Positions 20,499 through 29,318 of a stretch of 64,000 nucleotides of DNA are shown here, one piece after another; positions within the stretch are counted from its first letter, which is position 1, and the number at the start of each line of letters is the position of its first letter. The notes under the pieces are model-generated. The model did not search any database. It saw only the letters and a program-made list of their open reading frames with translations, and was not told the DNA's origin. Origin of the DNA: Micromonospora sp. HM5-17 (GTDB lineage Bacteria; Actinomycetota; Actinomycetes; Mycobacteriales; Micromonosporaceae); contig NZ_RJWA01000002.1 in NCBI RefSeq assembly GCF_003762835.1, positions 434,001-498,000 of the forward strand. The letters run 5' to 3'. Both the position numbers and the translations under genes were made by a program.

Positions 20499-21797
20499 AT
20501 GGTGCACACCCGGCGCACGCCACGAGCGGCACGGGTCGCCACCCTCGCGGCGGCGGCACTGCTCGTGTTGCCGCTGGCCGCCTGTGGCGGCGACGACGGC
20601 GGCTCGGACGGCACGGTCACCCTCGACTTCGTGTGGTGGGGCAACGAGGACCGGGCCAAGGTGACCGAGGCGGCCATCGACCTGTTCGAGCAGAAGCACC
20701 CGAACATCAAGGTGAACACGTCGTTCGGTGCCTTCGACGCGTACTTCCAGAAACTCTCCACACAGATCGCCGGGGGTGACGCCCCGGACGTCATCCAGAT
20801 GGACCGGGCCTACCTGCGGGAGTACGCCGACCGCAACGCGTTGCGCGACCTCACCGAGTACATCGAGGACGGCACGCTGCGGGTCGGGGACATCACCCCG
20901 ACCCTGCTTCCCGCCGGCAAGGTCGGCGACGCGACGTACGCGATCCCGGTCGCCCAGAACACCCAGGGGGTCGTCTACGACCCGGCACTGTGGTCCAAGG
21001 CCGGTGTGCCGGCGCCGAGCCCGAACTGGACCTGGGACGACATGCTCGCGGCCGGGCAGAAGCTGAACCAGGCCAGCGGCGGCAAGGTCGCCGGCTTCGG
21101 CGACTTCGGCTTCGCCATCGACTGGTTCGACATCTGGCTGCGGCAGCGGGACAAGGCGATCTACACCGACGACGGCAAGCTCGGCTTCACCGAGGCGGAG
21201 CTGACCGAGTTCTGGACCATGACCGGGCGGATGCGCGAGGCGGGCGCGCTGGCCCCGCCGGCGCTCACCACCCAGCTCGACGGCTCGGTGCAGAACTCCT
21301 CGCTGATCAAGAAGGGGGTGACCGCCGAGGTCAACTACGACTCCAGCTTCACCGCCATGGTCAGCGCCTACGGTGCCCCGCTGGCGATCGCGCCGATGCC
21401 CAGCGACACCCCGAAGCGGGGAATGATCGCCTCGATGTCCATGGCCTACAGCGTCGCCCAGCGCAGTGAGCACCCGAAAGAGGCGGCCATGCTCATCGAC
21501 TTCCTGATCAACGACGTCGAGGCGGGCAAGGTGCTGGCGGTCTCCCGGGGCATGCCGGCGAACGCCAAGGTGCGGGACGCGATCGCGCCGAGCCTGTCGG
21601 AGACCGACAAGCAGGTCTACGAGTTCGAGAACTCGGTGGCGAGCCTGCTGCTGCCGACCCCGCCGGCCCAGCCGAAGGGCGGTGGCGCGGTGAAGGCGGA
21701 GTTCCAGCGGATCTACGACGAGGTGATCTTCGGCCGTATCTCGGTCGCCGAGGGCGCCAAGCGGGTGCTCGAGGAGGCACGGAACCAGCTGGGCTGA
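20499..21797 (+). CDS. CUT1-family ABC sugar-binding lipoprotein
   Basis: 432 residues. A lipoprotein signal ends at the lipobox LPLAACGG (Cys near 28), so the mature protein is membrane-anchored outside the cell. The body is a family 1 extracellular solute-binding protein: DFVWWGNEDRAKV, FEQKHPNIKVNTSFGAFD, AGGDAPDVIQMD, and a late AEGAKRVLEEARNQL. It would capture a sugar or oligosaccharide for import. No permease or ATPase gene adjoins it. The orphan CUT1 permeases at 33459-35290 share its LacI-type operator and are the likely partners. A strong terminator follows. Confidence 0.9.
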   Translation: MVHTRRTPRAARVATLAAAALLVLPLAACGGDDGGSDGTVTLDFVWWGNEDRAKVTEAAIDLFEQKHPNIKVNTSFGAFDAYFQKLSTQIAGGDAPDVIQMDRAYLREYADRNALRDLTEYIEDGTLRVGDITPTLLPAGKVGDATYAIPVAQNTQGVVYDPALWSKAGVPAPSPNWTWDDMLAAGQKLNQASGGKVAGFGDFGFAIDWFDIWLRQRDKAIYTDDGKLGFTEAELTEFWTMTGRMREAGALAPPALTTQLDGSVQNSSLIKKGVTAEVNYDSSFTAMVSAYGAPLAIAPMPSDTPKRGMIASMSMAYSVAQRSEHPKEAAMLIDFLINDVEAGKVLAVSRGMPANAKVRDAIAPSLSETDKQVYEFENSVASLLLPTPPAQPKGGGAVKAEFQRIYDEVIFGRISVAEGAKRVLEEARNQLG

Positions 21798-21812
21798 CCG
21801 CCCGCGCGCCCC

Positions 21813-21840
21813 GGGGCCGCCGGAGAACTCCGGCGGCCCC
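21813..21840 (+). terminator. Terminator of the sugar-binding protein gene
   Basis: A perfect 13-bp stem (GGGGCCGCCGGAG paired with CTCCGGCGGCCCC) with a 2-base loop centre lies 16 bp after the stop codon. Confidence 0.8.
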
Positions 21841-21895
21841 GTTCGTGTCGTCCGGCCCGGGTACCGCGCCCGCGTCGGCCCGCCGCGCGTCAAAC

Positions 21896-21924
21896 GGCCG
21901 GACCAGGCGCTGCCTGGTCCGGCC
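21896..21924 (-). terminator. Terminator of the IniB-like gene
   Basis: A perfect 13-bp stem, GGCCGGACCAGGC with GCCTGGTCCGGCC over a GCT loop, lies 27 bp past the minus-strand stop at 21951. Confidence 0.8.
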
Positions 21925-21950
21925 GCGATCGCTACCGGTGGCGGGTGGTC

Positions 21951-23012
21951 TCAGAGGACGCCGTCGGTCAGCCCCTGCACACCCAGGTCGCCGGTGCCGC
22001 CCAGCCCGGTCACGCCGCCCAGTGCGCCGTCGACCGTGCCGGTCACGGTGCCCACCGTGCCGCCCAGGTCGGCCACCCCGCTGACGGTGTCGGTGACACC
22101 GGCCAGGTCGGTCACGCCGGCGGCACCGCCCACCGTGCCGGTGACCGTGGCGAGGGTGCCGTCGAGGTCGGCCACGCCGCCGACAGTGCCGGTGACGCCG
22201 TCCAGGGTGCGGTCCAGGGTGCCGTCCAGGTCGCCGACGCCGGCCAGTGCGCCGTCAACGGTGCCGGTCGCGGCCCCGAGGGCGCCGCTGAGGTCGGTGG
22301 GGTTGCCGAGCGTGCCGGTCAGGTCGGTCAGGCCACCCAGGTCACCGGCGCCGATCAGGTCGGTGGCGGTCCCGGCGGTGGAGGTCAGCGTCGTGGCGGC
22401 GACGTCGGCGGTGCCGAGGACCCCGTCGACCGCGCCGAGGCCGCCGGCCGTGCCCAGCACGTTCGCGTCGAGGGTGTCGGCCACGTCCTGCGCGCCCGAG
22501 AGGTCGACGGTCGCGCCGCCGCCGAGACCCAGCACGGGCAGCCCGGAGGAGGCCGAGACGGTGAGCCCGTCCGGGTCGACGCTGACCGCGGCGACGTTCG
22601 CCACGGTGACGTCCGCGCCGGTGCCGTTGACCCCGGCGGTGAACTGGTTGGCGACCGTCTGGACCTGCCCGACGACGCCGGTCGAGCCCACGCCGAGCGC
22701 GCCCAGGCCCTCCACGGCGCTGAGGTCGGTGAGGCCCTGCAGCGGTACGGAGTCGACGACGAGCGGGATCACGTCGTGAACGTCGGCCGGGACCACGTCG
22801 GAGAGGCCCAGGCGGGCCAGGGTGCCCTCCGGGTCGAGTTCGAACGCCGAGCGGAGGCCGGCGTCGGTGAGCAGGTTGACCACGAAGTCGTGCAGGGTCT
22901 GGGTCGACTCCGGCGCGGTCGACTCGGGGGCGGCGGGGGACTCCGGAGCCGGGGCCGGCTGCGGCGCCGGGGTCGGGTTGGGGGTCGAGTCCGCGGTGGG
23001 TGCCGTACTCAC
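21951..23012 (-). CDS. IniB-like protein with Gly/Thr/Val/Asp repeat region
   Basis: 353 residues. The GTG at 23012 has GAGGAG 9 bases upstream; the longer open frame is not needed. A Pro/Ala/Ser-rich segment (about 5-35) is followed by an IniB N-terminal-type domain: LHDFVVNLLTDAGLRSAFEL, LARLGLSDVVPADVHDVIP and LVVDSVPLQG (about 38-90). The remaining 220 residues are degenerate repeats built on units such as GTVGGVADLDGTL and GALGGVTGLGGTG. There is no classical signal peptide. IniB in mycobacteria is induced by cell-wall antibiotics; a role here is unknown. Alternative: a secreted or cell-wall structural repeat protein. Confidence 0.75.
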   Translation of the reverse strand: MSTAPTADSTPNPTPAPQPAPAPESPAAPESTAPESTQTLHDFVVNLLTDAGLRSAFELDPEGTLARLGLSDVVPADVHDVIPLVVDSVPLQGLTDLSAVEGLGALGVGSTGVVGQVQTVANQFTAGVNGTGADVTVANVAAVSVDPDGLTVSASSGLPVLGLGGGATVDLSGAQDVADTLDANVLGTAGGLGAVDGVLGTADVAATTLTSTAGTATDLIGAGDLGGLTDLTGTLGNPTDLSGALGAATGTVDGALAGVGDLDGTLDRTLDGVTGTVGGVADLDGTLATVTGTVGGAAGVTDLAGVTDTVSGVADLGGTVGTVTGTVDGALGGVTGLGGTGDLGVQGLTDGVL

Positions 23013-23286
23013 GGTGACGATCTCCTCGATAGTGAGCGGGGATGATCTGGGCATGTCGGTCCAGACCTGGCGATGACCGTACGGCCGATTCGACGTACCG
23101 GACATCGGGGACGAGCCCGCGTTTTCGCCCTCATCGCCCCGGTGCCCCACCCGACGGGTGGTTAGGGGTTTAGGGGATGGGGCCGGCGTGTCCCCGGGGT
23201 CCGTCCCCCGTACGCCCCCGACGGCGACCCGATTCATCCCCACCACCCGGACGGCGGGACGGTTACGGCGCCGTCTCGTCGCGGGG
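23013..23286. other. Intergenic region upstream of the IniB-like gene
   Basis: 274 bp between two minus-strand genes. It holds the IniB-like ribosome site at its left end. I see no clear promoter or repeat apart from a direct repeat of GGTTACGGCGCCGTCTCG beside the next gene's stop (23259-23304). Confidence 0.35.
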
Positions 23287-25452
23287 TTACGGCGCCGTCT
23301 CGCCGCGGATCCGCTCCAGCGCGCTCGCCAGTCGGGGCGCCAGGGTCCGCGCGTAGGTCGCGGTGAGGTGCCGGGTGTCCCGGTAGACGAGGACCCCGCC
23401 GATGACCGGCGCGCACCGCGACGCCGGGCAGATCGCGCTGTTGAGATCGATCAGCGGTACGGCGGTCAGCGTCCTCACCGCCTCGGCCTGGGCGGCCCCG
23501 GCGCTCGCGTCGAGCGCGGTGCGCCGTGGCGTGGCACACCGGGTCAGCCGGGTCGGGTTCGCCGAGACGCACGCCGCGACGTCGACGCCGGGCGCCGGGG
23601 TGTCCCGCAGCACCACCGTGGCCACCCGGGCGGCGACCAGCCCCGACCAGGTGCGCCGCATCCCCGCGACGAACGCCTTGTGCGCCGCGTCGCCGCTCAG
23701 GATCTTGCCGCCCGAGGTCAGCGGGTACCGGCGGCTGGTGGTCAGCAGCAGCTGCGGGCGCTCCGTCCTGGTGAGTTCGGTCCGGACGTTGGCGTACCAC
23801 CGGGCGCAGGCATCGAGCCGGCCACCGCCGGGACCCGCCACCGCCACGTCGAGGAACGGACAGTCCTCCCGGAGGTAGGTGATGAGCCGCCACCCCTGCG
23901 CCTGTGCCACGGCCTGGAGCGCGGGTACCCAGTTCGCGGCCTGGTCGTCGCCGGCCAGGGCGACGGTGAAGCGCGAGCCCCGATCGCCGTACACGCAGGC
24001 CCGGGCGGGGGCGTCCGGCCCGGTCGAGAAGCAGTTGTGGCGGTAGACGTGTGGCAGGTCCCGGCCGGCGTCGACCGGTTCGGGGGTGATCGAGCGGACC
24101 CGGGCGACCGGCCGTCCGGCGGGACTCTCCGCCGGGGAGCGGCCGAGCGCGGCGGCGCCCGGCGCCGGGGCGGGGCTCGGGGTCGGCGCCGCCGGCGCCG
24201 TCCCGGCCACCGGCTGCGGGTGCGGTTGCCGGGGCGGCCAGACGCCGAGTTGGAGCAGGAGTCCGCCGATCACCGCCGCGGCGGGGAGCAGGGCGGCGGT
24301 CCGCAGCGTCTCGGCCGGCGACCATCCGCGTACGCGGGCCCGCACCGGCGCCTCGACATACCGGTGGGTGATGACGGCGAGCAGCGCGGCGGCGCCGAGT
24401 ACGCCCAGTCCCGCCACCACGGGCACCTCGCCGAACCGGGCGTGCGCCGCGACCAGCAGGGGCCAGTACCAGAGGTAGAGCGGGTAGCAGTGCCGACCCA
24501 CGGCGCGCAACGGTCGGGTCGCCAGGATCCGGACCGGGCCGGCGCCGGTCGTCGGGGTCCCCGCCGGCCCGGCGCCGGACGGGCCGGTCCGGGCGGTCGC
24601 GGCGACGATGATCGCGGCGGTCCCGAGCGCCGGCGGCAGCGCCGCGAGGCCGGCCGATTCCGGACGGTGGAGGAACACCGTGGCGGTGACCGCGGCGAGG
24701 CCGCCCCAGCCGAGTACGGCGGCGACGCTCCGGGGCAGCCCCACCGGACGCAGCGCGACCAGGGCGAGCCCGCCGCCGAGCGTCAGCTCCCACAGCCGGG
24801 TGTGGGTGCCGAAGACCGCCGGTGCGCCCGACGCGCCGACCGCCCAGGCGAGGGAGCCGGCGGTGAGCAGGCCGGCCACGAGCAGCGGTGCCCGGCGTGG
24901 GTCGTGGTGTCGACGGTGGAACGCCCAGGCGGCGGCACCGGCGAGCAGGGGAGGCCAGAGCAGGAGGACCTGTCCGGCGACGCCGAGCGTCCAGTAGTGC
25001 GCGAGCACACCGGCCGCCGCGTCCGGCACCGTCGGCACCGCCGCGTCCTGAGCGGCACGTCGCCAGTTCAGGACGGCGAGGCCACCGGTGAGCAGGTCCC
25101 AGCCCGCGTCCGGCCACGATGATCGGGGCAGGCAGGTCAGGATCAGCGGCCCCGTCGCGGCCATTACCAGCGCGGCGGCGGGGAGCAGGCGCCGGGCGTA
25201 CCGGGCGTAGCAGGTGAGGAGGGTGATCCGGCCGGCCCGGGTCCACTCGCTGACCAGGACGCTGGTGACCAGGAAGCCGCTGAGGACGAAGAGGACGTCC
25301 ACCCCGGCGGCGCCACCGGGGAGAACCCCGGGAATGATGGCCGCGGCCAGCAACGGTAGGAGCGCCACGGCGGCCAGCCCGGAGAGGTCGGTCCGGTGGC
25401 CGGACCGGGTGCCGGCCACCGGGTGGGACCAGTGGCGCGTCCGCGTCGGCAT
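23287..25452 (-). CDS. OafA/YrhL-type membrane acyltransferase fused to SGNH domain, catalytic residues apparently lost
   Basis: 721 residues. An acyltransferase-3 domain with about ten transmembrane helices (1-400) is followed by a Pro/Ala linker and a C-terminal extracytoplasmic SGNH-hydrolase-like domain (about 480-721). This layout O-acetylates cell-surface polymers. Two sites deviate. The usual N-terminal YH catalytic histidine is absent: the helix before GGAAGVDVLFVLSGF reads LAAVALLPLLAAAIIPG. The SGNH block GDSHA reads GDDQAANW, losing the serine nucleophile. The terminal D-x-x-H (DTRHLT) is retained. It may be inactive, regulatory, or chemically different. A separate 180-bp gap upstream has no visible site. 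Confidence 0.82.
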   Translation of the reverse strand: MPTRTRHWSHPVAGTRSGHRTDLSGLAAVALLPLLAAAIIPGVLPGGAAGVDVLFVLSGFLVTSVLVSEWTRAGRITLLTCYARYARRLLPAAALVMAATGPLILTCLPRSSWPDAGWDLLTGGLAVLNWRRAAQDAAVPTVPDAAAGVLAHYWTLGVAGQVLLLWPPLLAGAAAWAFHRRHHDPRRAPLLVAGLLTAGSLAWAVGASGAPAVFGTHTRLWELTLGGGLALVALRPVGLPRSVAAVLGWGGLAAVTATVFLHRPESAGLAALPPALGTAAIIVAATARTGPSGAGPAGTPTTGAGPVRILATRPLRAVGRHCYPLYLWYWPLLVAAHARFGEVPVVAGLGVLGAAALLAVITHRYVEAPVRARVRGWSPAETLRTAALLPAAAVIGGLLLQLGVWPPRQPHPQPVAGTAPAAPTPSPAPAPGAAALGRSPAESPAGRPVARVRSITPEPVDAGRDLPHVYRHNCFSTGPDAPARACVYGDRGSRFTVALAGDDQAANWVPALQAVAQAQGWRLITYLREDCPFLDVAVAGPGGGRLDACARWYANVRTELTRTERPQLLLTTSRRYPLTSGGKILSGDAAHKAFVAGMRRTWSGLVAARVATVVLRDTPAPGVDVAACVSANPTRLTRCATPRRTALDASAGAAQAEAVRTLTAVPLIDLNSAICPASRCAPVIGGVLVYRDTRHLTATYARTLAPRLASALERIRGETAP

Positions 25453-25632
25453 CGGTCACCCTCCCAGCCTGTGCTCGTCGTCCCGTTAGCCCCTTCCTAA
25501 CAGATATCGTCCTGAACAGAGCTGTTTTGGGGATTCATGAGCGTTGTTCGGTGCCGTCGGGTGGCGGCCCTCCGCCACCCGCCCCGAACCTCGGCCGGGT
25601 GCGTCGACTGGTGATGATGCGGTGACCGTCCG

Positions 25633-27258
25633 CTACTCGTCCCGAACTCCGGCCCGGGCGGCGGCGGCCCGCCAGGCCGGCTCGGCCCCGGGCGTCGGGT
25701 GGTACGTCCGCACCGTCTCGGTGCGGCGCAGCAGCCCGCGCAGCTCCGCCAGCCCACCCTCCAGCACACCGAGCGCCCGCGCCTGCACCAGGGCGTTGCC
25801 CAGGGCGGTCGCCTCGACCGGGCCGGCCACCACCGGCAGCCCGCAGGCGTCGGCGGTGAGCTGGCAGAGCAGCTCGTTGCGGGCGCCGCCGCCGACGACG
25901 TGCACCACGTCGACGGCCCGGCCGGCGAGCCGTTGCGCCTGCCGTACCGCGGCCCGGTGGCCCAGCGCCAGACTGTCCAGAATGCACCGGGTGACCGCGG
26001 CCGGGGTCTCCGGAACGGGCTGACCCCGCTCCGCGCACGCGGCGGCGATCCGTGCCGGCATGTCGCCGGGTGGGAGGAAGGCCGGATCGTCCGGGTCGAC
26101 CACGGCGGCCAGCCCGGGTTCCCGGGCGGCGGCGGCGAGCAGTTCCGGCAGCACCGGGTCGTACCCCCGCGCGCGCCACACCCGCAGCGACTCCTGGAGC
26201 AGCCAGAGTCCCATCACGTTGCGCAGGTAGCGGACCATACCGTCCACCCCGGCCTCGTTGGTGAAGTTGGCCGCCCGGCTCTCCGGCGACAGCACCGGCT
26301 CCGGCAGCTCGAGCCCGACCAGCGACCAGGTGCCACAGGAGACGTACGCGAACCGGTCGGTTCCGGCCGGGACCGCGACGACCGCCGAGGCGGTGTCGTG
26401 CGAGCCGACCGTGGTCACCGGCAGCGGCCCGCTCGCGCCGATCGCCTCCCGGACCTCAGGGCGCAGCTCGCCGGCCGGCTCCCCGGGTTGGCGGAGCGTT
26501 CCGAACAGCCGGGCCGGCAGCCCGGCCCGGTCGATCAACTCGGTCGCCCAGGTCCGGGTCCGGACGTCGAGCAGTTGGGTGGTGGAGGCGTTGGTGACCT
26601 CGGTGCCGACCGTCCCGGTCAGCCAGTAGCTGAGCAGGTCGGGAATGAGCAGCAGCCGTTCCGCCCGGTCCAGGATCGGCGTGCCGGCGGCGGCGACGAG
26701 TTGGAAGAGGGTGTTGAACGGCAGCAGTTGCAGCCCGGTCGTCTGGTAGAGGTAGTCGGCGCCGAGCGCCGCGACCACCCGCTCCGGCACGCCCTCGGTA
26801 CGCCGGTCCCGGTAGTGCACCGGGTTGCCCAGCAGCGCGCCGCCGGCGTCGAGCAGCCCGTAGTCGACGGCCCACGAGTCGATGCCGACGCTGGCCAGGT
26901 CGGGCCGGCGGGCCAGCGCCGCGCGCAGCCCGGCCTGGGTCTCGGCGTACAGCCGCAGCACGTCCCAGTGCAGGGTGTCGAGCAGCCGTACCGGGTCGTT
27001 CGGGAAGCGGTGCACCTCGGTCAGGGCCACCCCGTCCCGGTCGATCTCGGCGAGCATGACCCGTCCGCTCCCGGCGCCGAGGTCGACCGCGGCCACGGCG
27101 GTCGTGTCGGCCCGGCCACCGCCGACCGGACCCACCCCGGCGGCGGTCGCCGGCCCGGCGCCGGCTGGTTCCACCGTCGCGGCGGTCGCCGGCCCGGGAG
27201 CCGGATCCACCCCGGCGGCCGCCGCCCGGCCGGCCGGGACCGTCCTCCGGGCGGTCAC
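25633..27258 (-). CDS. rhaB: L-rhamnulokinase (FGGY family)
   Basis: 541 residues from a GTG that overlaps the preceding stop by 4 bases. RhaB phosphorylates L-rhamnulose at O1. The kinase begins at about residue 53 (AVAAVDLGAGSGRVMLAEID, ATP-binding phosphate 1) and shows GIDSWAVDYGLLD, YRDRRT, TVGSHDTASAV, YVSCGTWSLVG and the C-terminal VVGGGARNELLCQLTADACG. The first 50 residues are an unusual Ala/Gly/Pro-rich leader with imperfect repeats; a later start is possible but the overlap favours this one. Last gene of the rhamnose operon. Confidence 0.92.
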   Translation of the reverse strand: MTARRTVPAGRAAAAGVDPAPGPATAATVEPAGAGPATAAGVGPVGGGRADTTAVAAVDLGAGSGRVMLAEIDRDGVALTEVHRFPNDPVRLLDTLHWDVLRLYAETQAGLRAALARRPDLASVGIDSWAVDYGLLDAGGALLGNPVHYRDRRTEGVPERVVAALGADYLYQTTGLQLLPFNTLFQLVAAAGTPILDRAERLLLIPDLLSYWLTGTVGTEVTNASTTQLLDVRTRTWATELIDRAGLPARLFGTLRQPGEPAGELRPEVREAIGASGPLPVTTVGSHDTASAVVAVPAGTDRFAYVSCGTWSLVGLELPEPVLSPESRAANFTNEAGVDGMVRYLRNVMGLWLLQESLRVWRARGYDPVLPELLAAAAREPGLAAVVDPDDPAFLPPGDMPARIAAACAERGQPVPETPAAVTRCILDSLALGHRAAVRQAQRLAGRAVDVVHVVGGGARNELLCQLTADACGLPVVAGPVEATALGNALVQARALGVLEGGLAELRGLLRRTETVRTYHPTPGAEPAWRAAAARAGVRDE

Positions 27259-29315
27259 CGCAGGAAGGCCGCGGCCACGCCGGAGTCCACCGGCACGTGC
27301 AGCCCGGTGGTGTGCGACAGGTCTCCGCCGGTCAGCGCGAAGACCGCGTTGGCGACGTGCTCCGGCAACACCTCCCGCTTGAGCAGCGTCCGCTGGGCGT
27401 AGTACGCCCCCAGCTCGGATTCGGGCACGCCGTACACGGCGGCCCGCTGGGCGCCCCAGCCGCCGGCGAAGATCCCGGAGCCCCGGACCACCCCGTCGGG
27501 GTTGACCCCGTTGACCCGGATGCCGTGTCCGCCGAGTTCCGCGGCGAGCAGCCGTACCTGGTGGGCCTGGTCGGCCTTGGCCGCGCTGTACGCGATGTTG
27601 CTCGGTCCGGCTACGACGGAGTTCTTGCTGCAGATGTAGACGATGTCTCCGCCCAGCCCCTGGTCGAGCATCATCCGGGCGGCCGCCTTGGAGACCAGGA
27701 ACGACCCCTTCGCCATCACGTCGTGCTGGAGGTCCCAGTCCGCCTCGGTGGTCTCCAGCAGCGGCTTCGAGATGGAGAGTCCGGCGTTGTTGACTACCAG
27801 GTCGACCCCGCCGAACGCGAGCGCGGCGGCGGCGAAGGCCGCCTCGACCCCGGCGGCGTCGGTGACGTCCACCGGCACCGCGACCGCCCGGTCGGTGTCG
27901 CCGATCTCGCCGGCCACCGCCGCGGCGCCCTCGGCGTTGCGGTCGGCGACCACCACGCAGGCGCCCTCGGCGGCGAGCCGGCGGGCGATCGCCGCCCCGA
28001 TCCCGGAGCCGGCGCCGGTGACCAGCGCGACCCGGCCGGCGAGCGCCCTCGGCTTCGGCATCCGTTGGAGCTTCGCCTCCTCCAGCGCCCAGTACTCGAT
28101 CCGGAACTTCTCCGCCTCGTCGATCGGGGCGTACGTCGAGACCGCCTCGGCACCGCGAGTCACGTTGATCGCGTTCAGGTAGTACTCGGCGGCGACCCGG
28201 GCGGTCTGCTTGTCACGGCCGAAGCTGAACATCCCGACCCCCGGCACCAGCACGATCGCCGGGTCGGCGCCGCGCATCGGCGGCGAGTCCGGCCGGGCGT
28301 ACCGCTCGTAGTAGGCGCGGTAGTCCTTCCGGTACGCCTCGTGCAGCTCCCGCAGCCGGGCCAGGACGTCCGGCAGCGGAGCGTCGGCGGGCAGGTCGAG
28401 CAGCAGCGGCCGGACCTTGGTCCGCAGGAAGTGGTCGGGACAGGAGGTGCCGAGCGCGGCCAGCCGCGGGTGCTCGGCGCGGGAGAGGAAGTCGAGCACC
28501 GCCGGGTCGTCGGTGAAGTGCCCGACCAGGTTGCGTCCCGCCTGCCGGCTGTCGGTGCTGGCCAGGCCGCGCAGGACCGGGGCGAGCGCGGCGGCCCGTT
28601 CGCGCCGGCGCTCGGCCGGCAGGGGCTCGTATCCGGGCAGCACCGGGCCGAACGGTTCCGGTCTGCCGTGCTCGGCCAGGAACCGGGTCGCGGTCTCGAT
28701 GATCTCCCGTGAGTTCGCCTCGCACTCGTCGCTGGTGGCGCCCCAGGCGGTGATGCCGTGACCGCCGAGGATGCAGCCGATGGCCTGGGGGTTGTCCCGG
28801 GCGATGGCGGCGATGTCCAGGCCGAGTTGGAAGCCGGGGCGGCGCCACGGCACCCAGATCACCCGGTCGCCGAAGCAGCGCCGGGTCAGCTCCGGCCCGT
28901 CGGCGGCGGTGGCCAGCGCGATGCCGGCGTCCGGGTGGAGGTGGTCGACGTGCGCGGCCTCGACCAGGGCGTGCATCGCGGTGTCGATCGACGGTGCGGC
29001 ACCGCCCCTGCCGTGCAGGCAGTAGTCGAAGGCGGCGACCATCTCGTCCTCCCGCTCGACGCCCGGATAGACGTCGACCAGCGCACGGAGCCGGTCCAGC
29101 CGGAGGACGGCGAGCCCGGCCTCGGTGAGGGTGCCGAGGTCGCCGCCGGAGCCCTTTACCCACAGCAGCTCGACCGGTTCGCCGGTGACCGGGTCGTCGG
29201 CCCGGACCTTGGCCGAGGTGTTGCCGCCGCCGTAGTTGGTGGTGCGCTTGTCCGCGCCGAGCCGGTGGGATCGGTCGAGCAGCGCGGCGACCTCGGGGTG
29301 TGTGCCGGAACCCAC
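27255..29315 (-). CDS. Bifunctional rhamnulose-1-phosphate aldolase / lactaldehyde dehydrogenase (SDR)
   Basis: 686 residues from a GTG, 3 bp after rhaI. The N-terminal class II aldolase domain (about 1-410) cleaves rhamnulose-1-phosphate to DHAP and L-lactaldehyde; it has NYGGGNTSAKV, the metal-binding HVDHLHPDA and GHGITAWG. The C-terminal short-chain dehydrogenase (about 425-686) has GAGSGIGAAIARRL, NNAGLSISKPL and the catalytic YSAAKADQ and oxidises lactaldehyde to lactate. This fused enzyme is typical of actinobacterial and Bacillus rhamnose operons. It overlaps the rhaB start by 4 bases. Confidence 0.93.
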   Translation of the reverse strand: MGSGTHPEVAALLDRSHRLGADKRTTNYGGGNTSAKVRADDPVTGEPVELLWVKGSGGDLGTLTEAGLAVLRLDRLRALVDVYPGVEREDEMVAAFDYCLHGRGGAAPSIDTAMHALVEAAHVDHLHPDAGIALATAADGPELTRRCFGDRVIWVPWRRPGFQLGLDIAAIARDNPQAIGCILGGHGITAWGATSDECEANSREIIETATRFLAEHGRPEPFGPVLPGYEPLPAERRRERAAALAPVLRGLASTDSRQAGRNLVGHFTDDPAVLDFLSRAEHPRLAALGTSCPDHFLRTKVRPLLLDLPADAPLPDVLARLRELHEAYRKDYRAYYERYARPDSPPMRGADPAIVLVPGVGMFSFGRDKQTARVAAEYYLNAINVTRGAEAVSTYAPIDEAEKFRIEYWALEEAKLQRMPKPRALAGRVALVTGAGSGIGAAIARRLAAEGACVVVADRNAEGAAAVAGEIGDTDRAVAVPVDVTDAAGVEAAFAAAALAFGGVDLVVNNAGLSISKPLLETTEADWDLQHDVMAKGSFLVSKAAARMMLDQGLGGDIVYICSKNSVVAGPSNIAYSAAKADQAHQVRLLAAELGGHGIRVNGVNPDGVVRGSGIFAGGWGAQRAAVYGVPESELGAYYAQRTLLKREVLPEHVANAVFALTGGDLSHTTGLHVPVDSGVAAAFLR

Positions 29316-29318
29316 GGC

